This document shows positions 1 to 5,923 of a stretch of 6,124 nucleotides of DNA, piece after piece. Both the position numbers and the translations under genes were made by a program. The stretch is from positions 1 to 6,124 of the forward strand of contig VSMY01000138.1 of NCBI GenBank assembly GCA_009773995.1, written 5' to 3'. Each line of letters opens with the position of its first letter. Position 1 is the stretch's first letter. Source of the DNA: Oscillibacter sp. GTDB taxonomy: Bacteria; Bacillota; Clostridia; Oscillospirales; Oscillospiraceae. The notes below the pieces were generated by a model, which did not search any database, was not told the DNA's origin, and was given only the letters and a program-made list of their open reading frames with translations.

Positions 1-2316
1 AAGTGCGCCGGGGCGGGCTGGGAGTGCGTGGTGGGCACGGGGGACAAGGACAGCCTGCAGCTGATTGACGAACACACAAAGGTGAAGCTGGTCTCCACCC
101 GCATGGGCCAGACCTCGACGAAGGACATGACGGAGGAGGCCTTCCGGGAGGAGTACGGCTTCGCCCCCATTCACATGATCGACCTGAAGGCCCTGATGGG
201 GGACAGCTCCGACAACATCCCCGGCGTGAAGGGCGTGGGGGAGAAAACCGCCATGGGCCTGGTCCAAATGTATGGCTCCATCGATCATCTTTATGACCAC
301 ATGCCGGAGATCGTGACCGCGCCGGAGACCCCCGCCAAGCCCGGCGTCGTCAAAAAGCTGGCGGAGGGGGAAGAGGCCGCCCGGCACTCCTACTGGCTGG
401 CCACCATTGATACCAACGCGCCCCTGGACTTCCGCCCGGAGAATAACCGGCGAAAAGCTCCGGGTTCCGAGGCGTACCCCCTGTTTTTAAAGCTGGAGTT
501 CACCAAGCTCATCGAAAAATTCCATCTCAGCCCGGACGGCGCTCCGGCCCCGGAGGCCCGGAAGAAGACCGCCGCCGCGGTGGAAACGGTGACGGACCCC
601 GCCCGTGGGGAGGAGCTGCTGGCCCTCTGGAAAAAGGCGGATCACGTGTCCCTGCTGGCCCGGCCGGACTGCTCCAGCCTGGGGGTCTTCTGCGAGACCG
701 GGGAGGACAGCGCCGTGATGGCGGAGCTGTTCTTCGAGCGGTATCAGGGGGACTGGAACGGCCTGTTGACGGCCCTGTTTTCCGGGGAGGTCAAAAAGGT
801 TTCCCACAACGTCAAGGACCTGACGCGGGCGCTGCTGGAAAGCGGCTTCCCGGCGGAGGGCTTCGTCTTCGACACCGCCCTGGGGGCCTACCTGCTGGAC
901 GCCACGGCGGGGAGCTACGACCTCCAGCGCCTGTTTGTCGCCTACTTCAACGAGAAGCTGCCGAAGCCCCTCTATTTGGAGCCGGACGCCTTCTCCCTCC
1001 TGGGGGACGGAGAGGCCGCCGCGTCCCTGGACAGCTATACCACGGCGGTGGAGGCCCTGTATGGCGTCCTGGTCCCCAGGCTCCGGGAGCGGGGCCAGTG
1101 GGGGCTGTTCCGGACCGCCGAGCTGCCGCTGTGCCGGGTGCTGGCGGAGATGGAACGGACGGGCTGCGGCGTGGACGCCCGGGCCCTGCGGGAGTTCGGC
1201 GAGAGCCTGTCCGCCCGCATCGCCGGGCAGGAGGCCGCCATCTATGAGATGGCCGGGGGGAAGTTCAACATCAACTCCCCCAAGCAGCTGGGGGAAGTGC
1301 TCTTCGAGCGCCTGGGGCTCCCCCACGGGAAGAAGACGAAGACCGGCTGGTCCACCAACGCCGACGTGCTGGAAAAGCTCCGCTTTCAGCACCCCATCGT
1401 GGACGCCGTGCTGGAATACCGGCAATATACAAAGCTGAAATCCACTTACGCCGACGGCCTCCTCAAGGCCATGGACCCCGACGGGCGGATCCGGACCAGC
1501 TTCCAGATGACCGTCACCGCCACGGGCCGCCTCAGCTCCACGGAGCCGAATTTGCAGAACATCCCCACAAGGACGGACCTTGGCAGCGAGTTCCGCCGGA
1601 TGTTCACGGCGGCGGAGGGCTGCGTCCTGGTGGATGCGGACTACTCCCAGATTGAGCTGCGCATTCTGGCCCACATCGCCGGGGACGAGGGCATGAAAGC
1701 GGCTTTCCTGGCGGGGGGCGACTTCCACGCCGAGACGGCGGCCAAGGTCTTCCACGTGGACCGGGGGGACGTGACCCACGAGATGCGCCGCCGGGCCAAG
1801 GCGGTGAACTTCGGCATCGTCTACGGCATCTCCGCCTTCTCCCTGAGCCAGGACCTGGGCGTCGCCGTGGCGGAGGCCAGGGAGTACATGGACGGCTACT
1901 TCGCCGCCTTCCCCGGCGTGCGGCGCTACATGGACGAGGTGGTAAAAAAGGCCCGGGAGACGGGGTATGTGGAGACCCTCTTCCACCGTCGCCGGGATCT
2001 TCCCGAGCTGACCAGCTCCAATAAAAACATGCGGGCCTTCGGCGAGCGGGTGGCCCTGAACATGCCCATTCAGGGCACGGCGGCGGACGTGATGAAGCTG
2101 GCCATGGCGGCGGTGTGGAGGCGGCTGAGAGCGGAAAAACCCGCCGCCCGGCTGGTGCTCCAGGTCCACGACGAGCTCATCGTGGAGTGCCCCGAGCAGG
2201 AGGCGGCGGACGTGGCGAGACTGTTGGAGGAAGAGATGGAGAACGTGGTCCGCCTCTCCGTCCCCCTGACGGCGGAGGCCCACTGGGGGAAGAACTGGCT
2301 GGAGGCGAAGGGATGA
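1..2316 (+). CDS. polA: DNA polymerase I, 5'-truncated by window edge
   Basis: This is DNA polymerase I, which removes RNA primers and fills gaps in replication and repair. The frame is open from base 1, so the true start lies upstream. By alignment of the GDKD motif to E. coli D138/D140, about 120 N-terminal residues are missing, and 771 are present. Window residues 14-17 (GDKD) and 68-71 (DSSD) are metal ligands of the 5' nuclease, followed by the helix-hairpin-helix sequence IPGVKGVGEKTA. Residues ~200-360 form the 3'-5' exonuclease-like domain, but its acidic residues are absent: no DxE motif near 215-225, L274 at the exo II Asp position and V350 at the exo III Asp position. The polymerase domain is complete. 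Motif A is DYSQIELR (D547, E552), motif B has R596, K600, F604 and Y608, and motif C is HDE (723-725). The C-terminus HWGKNW is typical. The stop overlaps the next gene by 4 nt. Identity is secure from these family motifs; loss of proofreading is inferred from missing residues. Confidence 0.98.
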   Translation, partial: KCAGAGWECVVGTGDKDSLQLIDEHTKVKLVSTRMGQTSTKDMTEEAFREEYGFAPIHMIDLKALMGDSSDNIPGVKGVGEKTAMGLVQMYGSIDHLYDHMPEIVTAPETPAKPGVVKKLAEGEEAARHSYWLATIDTNAPLDFRPENNRRKAPGSEAYPLFLKLEFTKLIEKFHLSPDGAPAPEARKKTAAAVETVTDPARGEELLALWKKADHVSLLARPDCSSLGVFCETGEDSAVMAELFFERYQGDWNGLLTALFSGEVKKVSHNVKDLTRALLESGFPAEGFVFDTALGAYLLDATAGSYDLQRLFVAYFNEKLPKPLYLEPDAFSLLGDGEAAASLDSYTTAVEALYGVLVPRLRERGQWGLFRTAELPLCRVLAEMERTGCGVDARALREFGESLSARIAGQEAAIYEMAGGKFNINSPKQLGEVLFERLGLPHGKKTKTGWSTNADVLEKLRFQHPIVDAVLEYRQYTKLKSTYADGLLKAMDPDGRIRTSFQMTVTATGRLSSTEPNLQNIPTRTDLGSEFRRMFTAAEGCVLVDADYSQIELRILAHIAGDEGMKAAFLAGGDFHAETAAKVFHVDRGDVTHEMRRRAKAVNFGIVYGISAFSLSQDLGVAVAEAREYMDGYFAAFPGVRRYMDEVVKKARETGYVETLFHRRRDLPELTSSNKNMRAFGERVALNMPIQGTAADVMKLAMAAVWRRLRAEKPAARLVLQVHDELIVECPEQEAADVARLLEEEMENVVRLSVPLTAEAHWGKNWLEAKG
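2301..2305 (+). promoter_or_regulatory. Shine-Dalgarno GGAGG fixing the start of the P-loop gene
   Basis: GGAGG lies 7 nt before the ATG at 2313, inside the last codons of polA. The reading frame is open further upstream, to 2115, but that extension overlaps polA's essential C-terminus in another frame and has no family-like sequence. This site and the ATGA overlap therefore decide the start at 2313. Confidence 0.8.
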
Positions 2317-2810
2317 AGCGTCTCTACCTCATCGGCGGACCCATGGGCGTGGGAAAGACCACTGTCTGCCGGGAGCTCCAGAAGCGGCTGGAGGGCAGCG
2401 TCTTCCTGGACGGGGACTGGTGCTGGGACGCACACCCTTTCCGGGTGACGGAGGAGACGAAGGCCATGGTGACGGAGAATATCTGCTTTCTGCTGAATAA
2501 TTTTCTCCGCTGCTCCGCCTATGACCATGTGATTTTCTGCTGGGTGCTCCATCAGCAGGCAATTTTGGACGGCCTCCTGTCCCGCTTGGACCTGGGAGAC
2601 TGTGAGGTCCGGGCCGTGTCCCTGACTGCCTCGCCGGAGGCCCTGACCGCCCGGATTGAGGCGGATATCCGGGCCGGGCGGCGGAACCGGGGAGCCCTGG
2701 AGCGGAGCCTTTCCTATCTGCCGTTGTACAGCGCCCTGGATACGAAGAAGCTGGACGTTTCCCGCCTGACGCCGGCGGAGGCGGCGGCGCGGCTGGAGGG
2801 CGGTTTATGA
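2313..2810 (+). CDS. Small P-loop NTPase / putative kinase (AAA_33-like)
   Basis: This is a 165-residue P-loop protein of the small-molecule or nucleotide kinase type; its substrate is unknown. The Walker A motif GPMGVGKT spans residues 9-16 right after the first beta strand (RLYLI). An acidic DGDW stretch (33-36) sits where related small kinases bind substrate or metal. A hydrophobic strand (DHVIFCW, 71-77) could be the third sheet strand carrying the Walker B position. An Arg-rich segment (RAGRRNR, 120-126) resembles a LID region, and the ending (LDVSRLTPAEAAARL) is typical of this kinase class. The length fits a stand-alone one-domain kinase. There is no signal peptide, so it is likely cytosolic. 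The start was chosen for the ATGA overlap with polA and a GGAGG 7 nt upstream, which implies translational coupling. The P-loop fold is seen directly; kinase activity is inferred. It could equally be a phosphotransferase acting on an antibiotic, sugar or nucleotide. Confidence 0.85.
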   Translation: MKRLYLIGGPMGVGKTTVCRELQKRLEGSVFLDGDWCWDAHPFRVTEETKAMVTENICFLLNNFLRCSAYDHVIFCWVLHQQAILDGLLSRLDLGDCEVRAVSLTASPEALTARIEADIRAGRRNRGALERSLSYLPLYSALDTKKLDVSRLTPAEAAARLEGGL

Positions 2811-3655
2811 AGCGCCTCGTGGTCCTCCTGGGCGTGGCGGGGGTGTCCCTGTCCGCCGTGTTTGTCCGCTGGTCCACGGCGCCCTCCCTGGTGCTGGCCT
2901 TTTACCGCATGGCCTTCTCGGCCCTGCTGCTGGCCCCCCTGGCTCTTGTGCGGCGGGGAGAGTTCCAGGCCCTCCGGCGGCGGGAGCTGGGGCTGAGCCT
3001 CCTCAGCGGGGCCTTTCTGGGGGTCCACTTCGCCTGTTACTTCGAGGCCCTCCGCTGGACCTCCATCGCCGCGGCAGTGGTGCTGGTGGACACGGAGGTG
3101 CTGTTTGTGGCCCTGGCCTCGGTGCTGGTTTTGCGGAAAAAGCTCAGCCGCCGGGCCTGGACGGCGGTGCTGTTGGCCTTCGGCGGCGGCGCGGCGGCGG
3201 CCCTGGCGGACTCCGGGGGAGGAGGAACCGCCCTTCGGGGGAATTTGTTCGCCCTGACGGGATCTTTGTGCATGGCGGTCTATACCATGCTGGGGGCCGT
3301 CTGCCGGAGGACCCTCTCCACCACGGTGTACACAGCGCTGGTCTATTCCTCGGCCACGGCCACGGTGCTGGCCGCCGCCCTGGCGGGAGGACAGGCTCTC
3401 ATAGGCTGGGGCCCGGTCAATCTGCTGGCGGGCCTGGGCATGGCGGTATTCTGCACGCTGCTGGGGCACAGCGTATTCAGCTGGGGCCTGAAGTACCTGC
3501 CCCCGGCTTTTGTGTCCACGGCGAAGCTGCTGGAGCCGGTTTTCGCCTCCGTGTGGGGGCTGCTGCTCTTTGGCGAGCGGCCCGGCGTCCTGGTGATGTT
3601 CGGCGGGACGCTGATTCTGCTGGGCATCGGGCTCTACAGCCGGGAGGAAGCGTAG
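2807..3655 (+). CDS. EamA/DMT-superfamily membrane transporter
   Basis: This 282-residue integral membrane protein looks like a drug/metabolite transporter with two EamA repeats. About ten hydrophobic segments can be read: residues ~3-21, 27-49, 61-78, 85-109, 117-134, 143-163, 172-190, 203-220, 230-254 and 259-276. Two repeats of five helices match the usual family length of about 280-300. A basic loop (RRGEFQALRRRE, 49-60) lies between helices 2 and 3, as the positive-inside rule expects for the cytoplasm. The paired signatures are recognisable: YFEALRWTSIAAA (78-90) and VDTEVLFVALAS (94-105) in the first half, and GLKYLPPAF with LLEPVFASVWGLLLFGE (241-257) in the second. Family members export amino acids, metabolites or drugs; no substrate can be assigned. 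The ATG overlaps the previous stop as ATGA, with GGAGG at 2795-2799. A 12-nt gap separates it from rimI. Confidence 0.93.
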   Translation: MKRLVVLLGVAGVSLSAVFVRWSTAPSLVLAFYRMAFSALLLAPLALVRRGEFQALRRRELGLSLLSGAFLGVHFACYFEALRWTSIAAAVVLVDTEVLFVALASVLVLRKKLSRRAWTAVLLAFGGGAAAALADSGGGGTALRGNLFALTGSLCMAVYTMLGAVCRRTLSTTVYTALVYSSATATVLAAALAGGQALIGWGPVNLLAGLGMAVFCTLLGHSVFSWGLKYLPPAFVSTAKLLEPVFASVWGLLLFGERPGVLVMFGGTLILLGIGLYSREEA

Positions 3656-3656
3656 G

Positions 3657-3662
3657 AAGGAG
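3657..3662 (+). promoter_or_regulatory. Shine-Dalgarno AAGGAG deciding the rimI start
   Basis: AAGGAG ends 5 nt before ATG 3668. The second in-frame ATG at 3680 (Met5) is 17 nt away, which is too far, so the upstream ATG is preferred. The site lies in the 12-nt gap after the transporter stop at 3653-3655. Confidence 0.75.
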
Positions 3663-3667
3663 CGTTT

Positions 3668-4144
3668 ATGGAACATACTATGAAGGTCCAAATCGTCCCC
3701 ATGAACGGGGACCATCTGGACGAGGCGGCGGAGCTGGAGCGGGTCTGCTTCCCGGACCCCTGGTCCCGGAACATGCTCAAGGAAGAGCTGGAAAACGACC
3801 TGGCGGCCTTCCTGGTGGCCCTGGACGAACAGGGGGCCGTGGCGGGCTACGCGGGGCTTCAGGTGGTGCTGGACGAGGGCTACATTCTCAACGTGGCCGT
3901 CCGGCCGGACTGCCGCCGCCGGGGGGTGGCGGGACAGCTTTTGCAGGTTTTCCTGGACTTTGCCAGGGGGAACCGGCTGGCCTTTTTAACCCTGGAGGTC
4001 CGGGCCTCCAACTACCCCGCCATCGCGCTGTACGGAAGCCGGGGCTTCCGGGGCGTGGGGCGGCGGAAGAATTACTATGAACACCCGAAGGAGGACGCGG
4101 TCATCATGACCCTGGACCTCACCGGGGAACAGGAGGACGCGTGA
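3668..4144 (+). CDS. rimI: Ribosomal protein S18-alanine N-acetyltransferase RimI
   Basis: RimI is a GNAT-fold enzyme that transfers acetyl from acetyl-CoA to the N-terminal alanine of ribosomal protein S18. The 158-residue length is normal for the family. Near the N-terminus the CFPDPWS segment (27-33) matches the substrate-side RimI signature. The acetyl-CoA pyrophosphate loop is RRRGVAGQLL (83-92), following the strand ILNVAVRP. The RimI hallmark LEVRASN (109-115), then AIALYGSRGF (118-127), places E110 at the catalytic-base position known from the E. coli enzyme. KNYY (134-137) supplies the tyrosine proposed as general acid. The alternative Met5 start is less likely because of the ribosome binding site spacing. 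The gene precedes another acetyltransferase and tsaD; rimI beside t6A genes is a common arrangement in Firmicutes. A broader N-acetyltransferase specificity cannot be excluded. Confidence 0.93.
   Translation: MEHTMKVQIVPMNGDHLDEAAELERVCFPDPWSRNMLKEELENDLAAFLVALDEQGAVAGYAGLQVVLDEGYILNVAVRPDCRRRGVAGQLLQVFLDFARGNRLAFLTLEVRASNYPAIALYGSRGFRGVGRRKNYYEHPKEDAVIMTLDLTGEQEDA
4131..4136 (+). promoter_or_regulatory. Shine-Dalgarno AGGAGG deciding the second GNAT start
   Basis: AGGAGG ends 7 nt before ATG 4144 but only 4 nt before the adjacent in-frame GTG 4141. The 7-nt spacing matches the two other overlapping junctions in this operon, so ATG 4144 (TGATG overlap with the rimI stop) is preferred. The difference is a single N-terminal residue. 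Confidence 0.7.
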
Positions 4145-4743
4145 TGGAACTGAGACTGGCCTCTCCGGAGCAGGTGGCGGCGGTCTACCGGAGGGACTTG
4201 AAGCCCTCCTTTCCTCCGGCGGAGCTGAAGCCCCTGGAGAATATCCAGGCCATGTGCCGGGACGGCTGCTACCGGCCCTGGTGCCTCTTCGACGGGGAGG
4301 AGATCGCGGGGGAGTGCTTCCTCTGGCTGGGCCGCCCCGGCTGGGCGCTGCTGGACTACCTCTGTGTGGCGGAGGACCGCCGGAACGGCGGCGCGGGGGC
4401 CCTGATGCTGGAGCTTCTCCGCCGGGCGGAGCCGGAGGGAAGCGTGATTCTGGTGGAGAGCGAGGCCCCGGTCCATGCGCCGGACCCGGCGATGGCGGAG
4501 CGGCGGCTGGGCTTTTATGCCCGCTGCGGCCTGCGGACCGCCGGATACGACACGGACGTGTTCGGCGCCCACTACAAGACGCTGTACCTTTCCGAGGGGC
4601 CCGTGCCGGACGAGCGGCTGATGGAGGAGAACCGGTTCATCTACCAGGACCGTTTTCCCAGGGAGAAGTATGACCGCTACGTCCGCATTCCCCGGGACCC
4701 GGCGGCGGAGCCCGTCGCCCAGGTGCCCTGGAACGAGGATTGA
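4144..4743 (+). CDS. GNAT-family N-acetyltransferase, substrate unknown
   Basis: This 199-residue protein has a GNAT core but is clearly different from RimI. After an N-terminal segment with FPPAELKPLENI (23-34), strands WCLFDGEEIAGECFLWL (46-62) and ALLDYLCVAED (68-78) lead to the acetyl-CoA loop RRNGGAGALML (79-89). This is a good R/Q-x-x-G-x-G/A motif followed by a helix. ILVESEAP (102-109) gives the next strand, and RRLGFYARCGLR (120-131) matches the usual C-terminal GNAT helix and turn. About 50 residues (150-199) extend beyond the core; they are rich in charge and aromatics (RFIYQDRFPREKYDRYVRIP) and have no motif I recognise. Its start overlaps the rimI stop by one base (TGATG), suggesting translational coupling. 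It could modify a protein N-terminus, an amine metabolite or an antibiotic. Acetyltransferase fold is well supported; no specific function is claimed. Confidence 0.88.
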   Translation: MELRLASPEQVAAVYRRDLKPSFPPAELKPLENIQAMCRDGCYRPWCLFDGEEIAGECFLWLGRPGWALLDYLCVAEDRRNGGAGALMLELLRRAEPEGSVILVESEAPVHAPDPAMAERRLGFYARCGLRTAGYDTDVFGAHYKTLYLSEGPVPDERLMEENRFIYQDRFPREKYDRYVRIPRDPAAEPVAQVPWNED

Positions 4744-4755
4744 GGGAGGGAGACC

Positions 4756-5772
4756 ATGAAAATTCTAGGCTTTGAGTCCTCCTGCGACGAGACCGCCGCG
4801 GCGGTGGTGGAGGATGGGCGGATCGTGCTGTCCGACGCCATTGCCTCCCAGGTGGAGATTCACGCGCTTTACGGCGGCGTGGTGCCGGAAATCGCCTCCC
4901 GGAAGCACGTGGAGGCCGTCGCCGCCCTGACGGACAAGGCCCTGGCGGACGCGGGCTGCAAGCGTTCCGACATTGACGCGGTGGCGGTGACCTACGCGCC
5001 GGGGCTCATCGGCGCGGTGCTGGTGGGGCTGAGCTTCGCCAAATCCGTTGCCCTGGGGCTGGGAGTGCCCCTGATCCCTGTCCACCACATCCGGGGCCAC
5101 ATCGCCGCCAACTACCTGGCCTTCCCCGATCTGGAGCCCCCCTTTCTGGCCCTGGCCATCTCCGGGGGGAATACCCTGCTCATCGACGTGGCGGGCTATA
5201 CGGACATGCGCATCCTGGGGGGAACACGGGACGACGCGGCGGGGGAGTGCTTCGACAAGGCGGCCCGGGTCCTGGGCCTCAGCTACCCCGGCGGAAAGCC
5301 CATCGACGAGCTGGCCCAACAGTCGGCGGGCGGCGTGTACCAATTGCCTCAGGCCCACGTGGACGGTGCGCCCCTGGACATGAGCTTCTCCGGATTGAAA
5401 ACGGCGGTGGTGAATCTGGCCCACCACGCGGAACAGGTGGGGGAGCCCCTGGACCGGGCGGCCCTGGCCCGGGATTTTTCCCAGGCCGTCAGCGACGCCC
5501 TGGTGCCCCGCGCCATGGAGGCGGCGAGGCTCACGGGGCGGAAGACCGTCGTGGCCGCCGGAGGCGTGGCGGCGAACTCCGTCATCCGGGCGGACCTGGA
5601 GCGGGCCTGCCGGGAGGCGGGAATCAAGCTCTACCTGCCGCCCCTGCGCCTGTGCGGGGACAATGGGGCCATGATCGCCGCTCAGGGCTATTACGAATAC
5701 CTGGCGGGCCATACGGCGGGGATGGAGCTGAACGCCTACGCCACCAGGGATATTTCCTTCCACGCATGTTAG
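4756..5772 (+). CDS. tsaD: tRNA N6-adenosine threonylcarbamoyltransferase TsaD
   Basis: TsaD transfers the threonylcarbamoyl group from threonylcarbamoyl-AMP to A37 of ANN-decoding tRNAs, forming t6A, and works with TsaB and TsaE in bacteria. The 338-residue length is standard. The N-terminus GFESSCDETAAAVV (5-18) is the ASKHA phosphate-binding signature of the Kae1/TsaD family. Metal ligands are visible as HIRGH (H111, H115, same numbering as E. coli) and D302 in CGDNGAMIA. Other family blocks are GVVPEIASRKH (41-51), AISGGNT (134-140), FDKAARVLGLSYPGG (166-180), FSGLKT (211-216) and AAGGVAAN (267-274). The start is supported by GGAGG at 4745-4749, 6 nt before the ATG and just after the GNAT stop. 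It is the last gene of the plus-strand run. All key residues are present, so it should be functional. Its partners tsaB and tsaE are not in the window. Confidence 0.98.
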   Translation: MKILGFESSCDETAAAVVEDGRIVLSDAIASQVEIHALYGGVVPEIASRKHVEAVAALTDKALADAGCKRSDIDAVAVTYAPGLIGAVLVGLSFAKSVALGLGVPLIPVHHIRGHIAANYLAFPDLEPPFLALAISGGNTLLIDVAGYTDMRILGGTRDDAAGECFDKAARVLGLSYPGGKPIDELAQQSAGGVYQLPQAHVDGAPLDMSFSGLKTAVVNLAHHAEQVGEPLDRAALARDFSQAVSDALVPRAMEAARLTGRKTVVAAGGVAANSVIRADLERACREAGIKLYLPPLRLCGDNGAMIAAQGYYEYLAGHTAGMELNAYATRDISFHAC

Positions 5773-5826
5773 GATGTCGACGGACGCTGAAAATGCTGCC
5801 GATGGGAAGGAAGAACGTTACGGGAG

Positions 5827-5900
5827 GCTGCGCAGCTCTTGGCGGCAAAGCCGCCTTAGAGATGCGGCGTACCCCTTGCGGGTGAACCCAGGAGGGGTTC
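5827..5900. other. Tandem-hairpin non-coding segment between tsaD and the MGMT-family gene
   Basis: This part of the 151-nt gap between convergent genes holds three adjacent inverted repeats. First, GCTGCGCAGC (5827-5836) is a perfect 10-bp palindrome. Second, CTCT-t-GGCGGC (5836-5846), loop AAA, GCCGCC-tt-AGAG (5850-5861) gives a 6-bp GC stem with a further 4-bp outer helix. Third, ACCCCTT (5871-5877) pairs with GGGGGT-like bases ending at 5898 (six Watson-Crick pairs plus one G-U), enclosing GGG-TGAA-CCC (5880-5889). An alternative GAACCC/GGGTTC stem (5884-5889 with 5895-5900) excludes the third fold. No reading frame here resembles a protein. It may be a REP-like intergenic repeat, a bidirectional terminator region, or a small structured RNA; the sequence alone does not decide. 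Pairings were worked out by hand. Confidence 0.55.
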
Positions 5901-5910
5901 CTCTCATTTT
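5871..5910 (+). terminator. Possible weak rho-independent terminator after tsaD
   Basis: A GC-rich hairpin (either 5871-5898 with a TGAA tetraloop, or the alternative 5884-5900 stem) is followed by TCCTCTCATTTT (5899-5910). The T run is short and displaced from the stem, so this is a weak intrinsic terminator at best. Its position 98 nt after the tsaD stop, facing a convergent gene, is where the plus-strand operon should end. On the minus strand the same hairpin lacks a T tract. Confidence 0.35.
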
Positions 5911-5923
5911 CAATCACAACGAC

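Noticed and set aside
487..2283. A 598-codon open frame on the minus strand opposite polA
   Set aside because: It is antisense to a motif-complete polymerase. The translation is rich in G, H, R, Q and P with no domain, which is typical of GC-rich antisense frames.
2115..2312. N-terminal extension of the P-loop protein
   Set aside because: It would overlap polA's motif C and C-terminus. The extension is Gly/Arg/Pro-rich, and the Walker A loop belongs near the N-terminus as it does with the 2313 start.
2714..3715. A 333-codon minus-strand open frame opposite the transporter
   Set aside because: The translation is Gln/His/Arg/Gly-rich, the mirror of Leu/Ala/Pro-rich membrane codons. It has no domain, and it spans the boundaries of three real genes.
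3268..4080. Plus-strand frame-shifted open frame across the transporter and rimI
   Set aside because: It is Gly/Pro/Arg-rich shadow sequence overlapping two well-supported genes in another frame, so no frameshifted product is suggested.
4765..5763. A 332-codon minus-strand open frame opposite tsaD
   Set aside because: It is codon-for-codon antisense to a TsaD with all catalytic motifs. The product is low-complexity (HVxxGQ-type) with no recognisable fold.
5841..5855. GGCGGC-AAA-GCCGCC hairpin as an intrinsic terminator by itself
   Set aside because: No T run follows on either strand (TTAGAG on the plus strand, AAGAGC on the minus), so it was described only as part of the structured segment.
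5624..5917. A minus-strand small open frame covering the tsaD end and the intergenic gap
   Set aside because: Much of it is antisense to conserved TsaD residues, and the product is Pro/Arg-rich without a motif.
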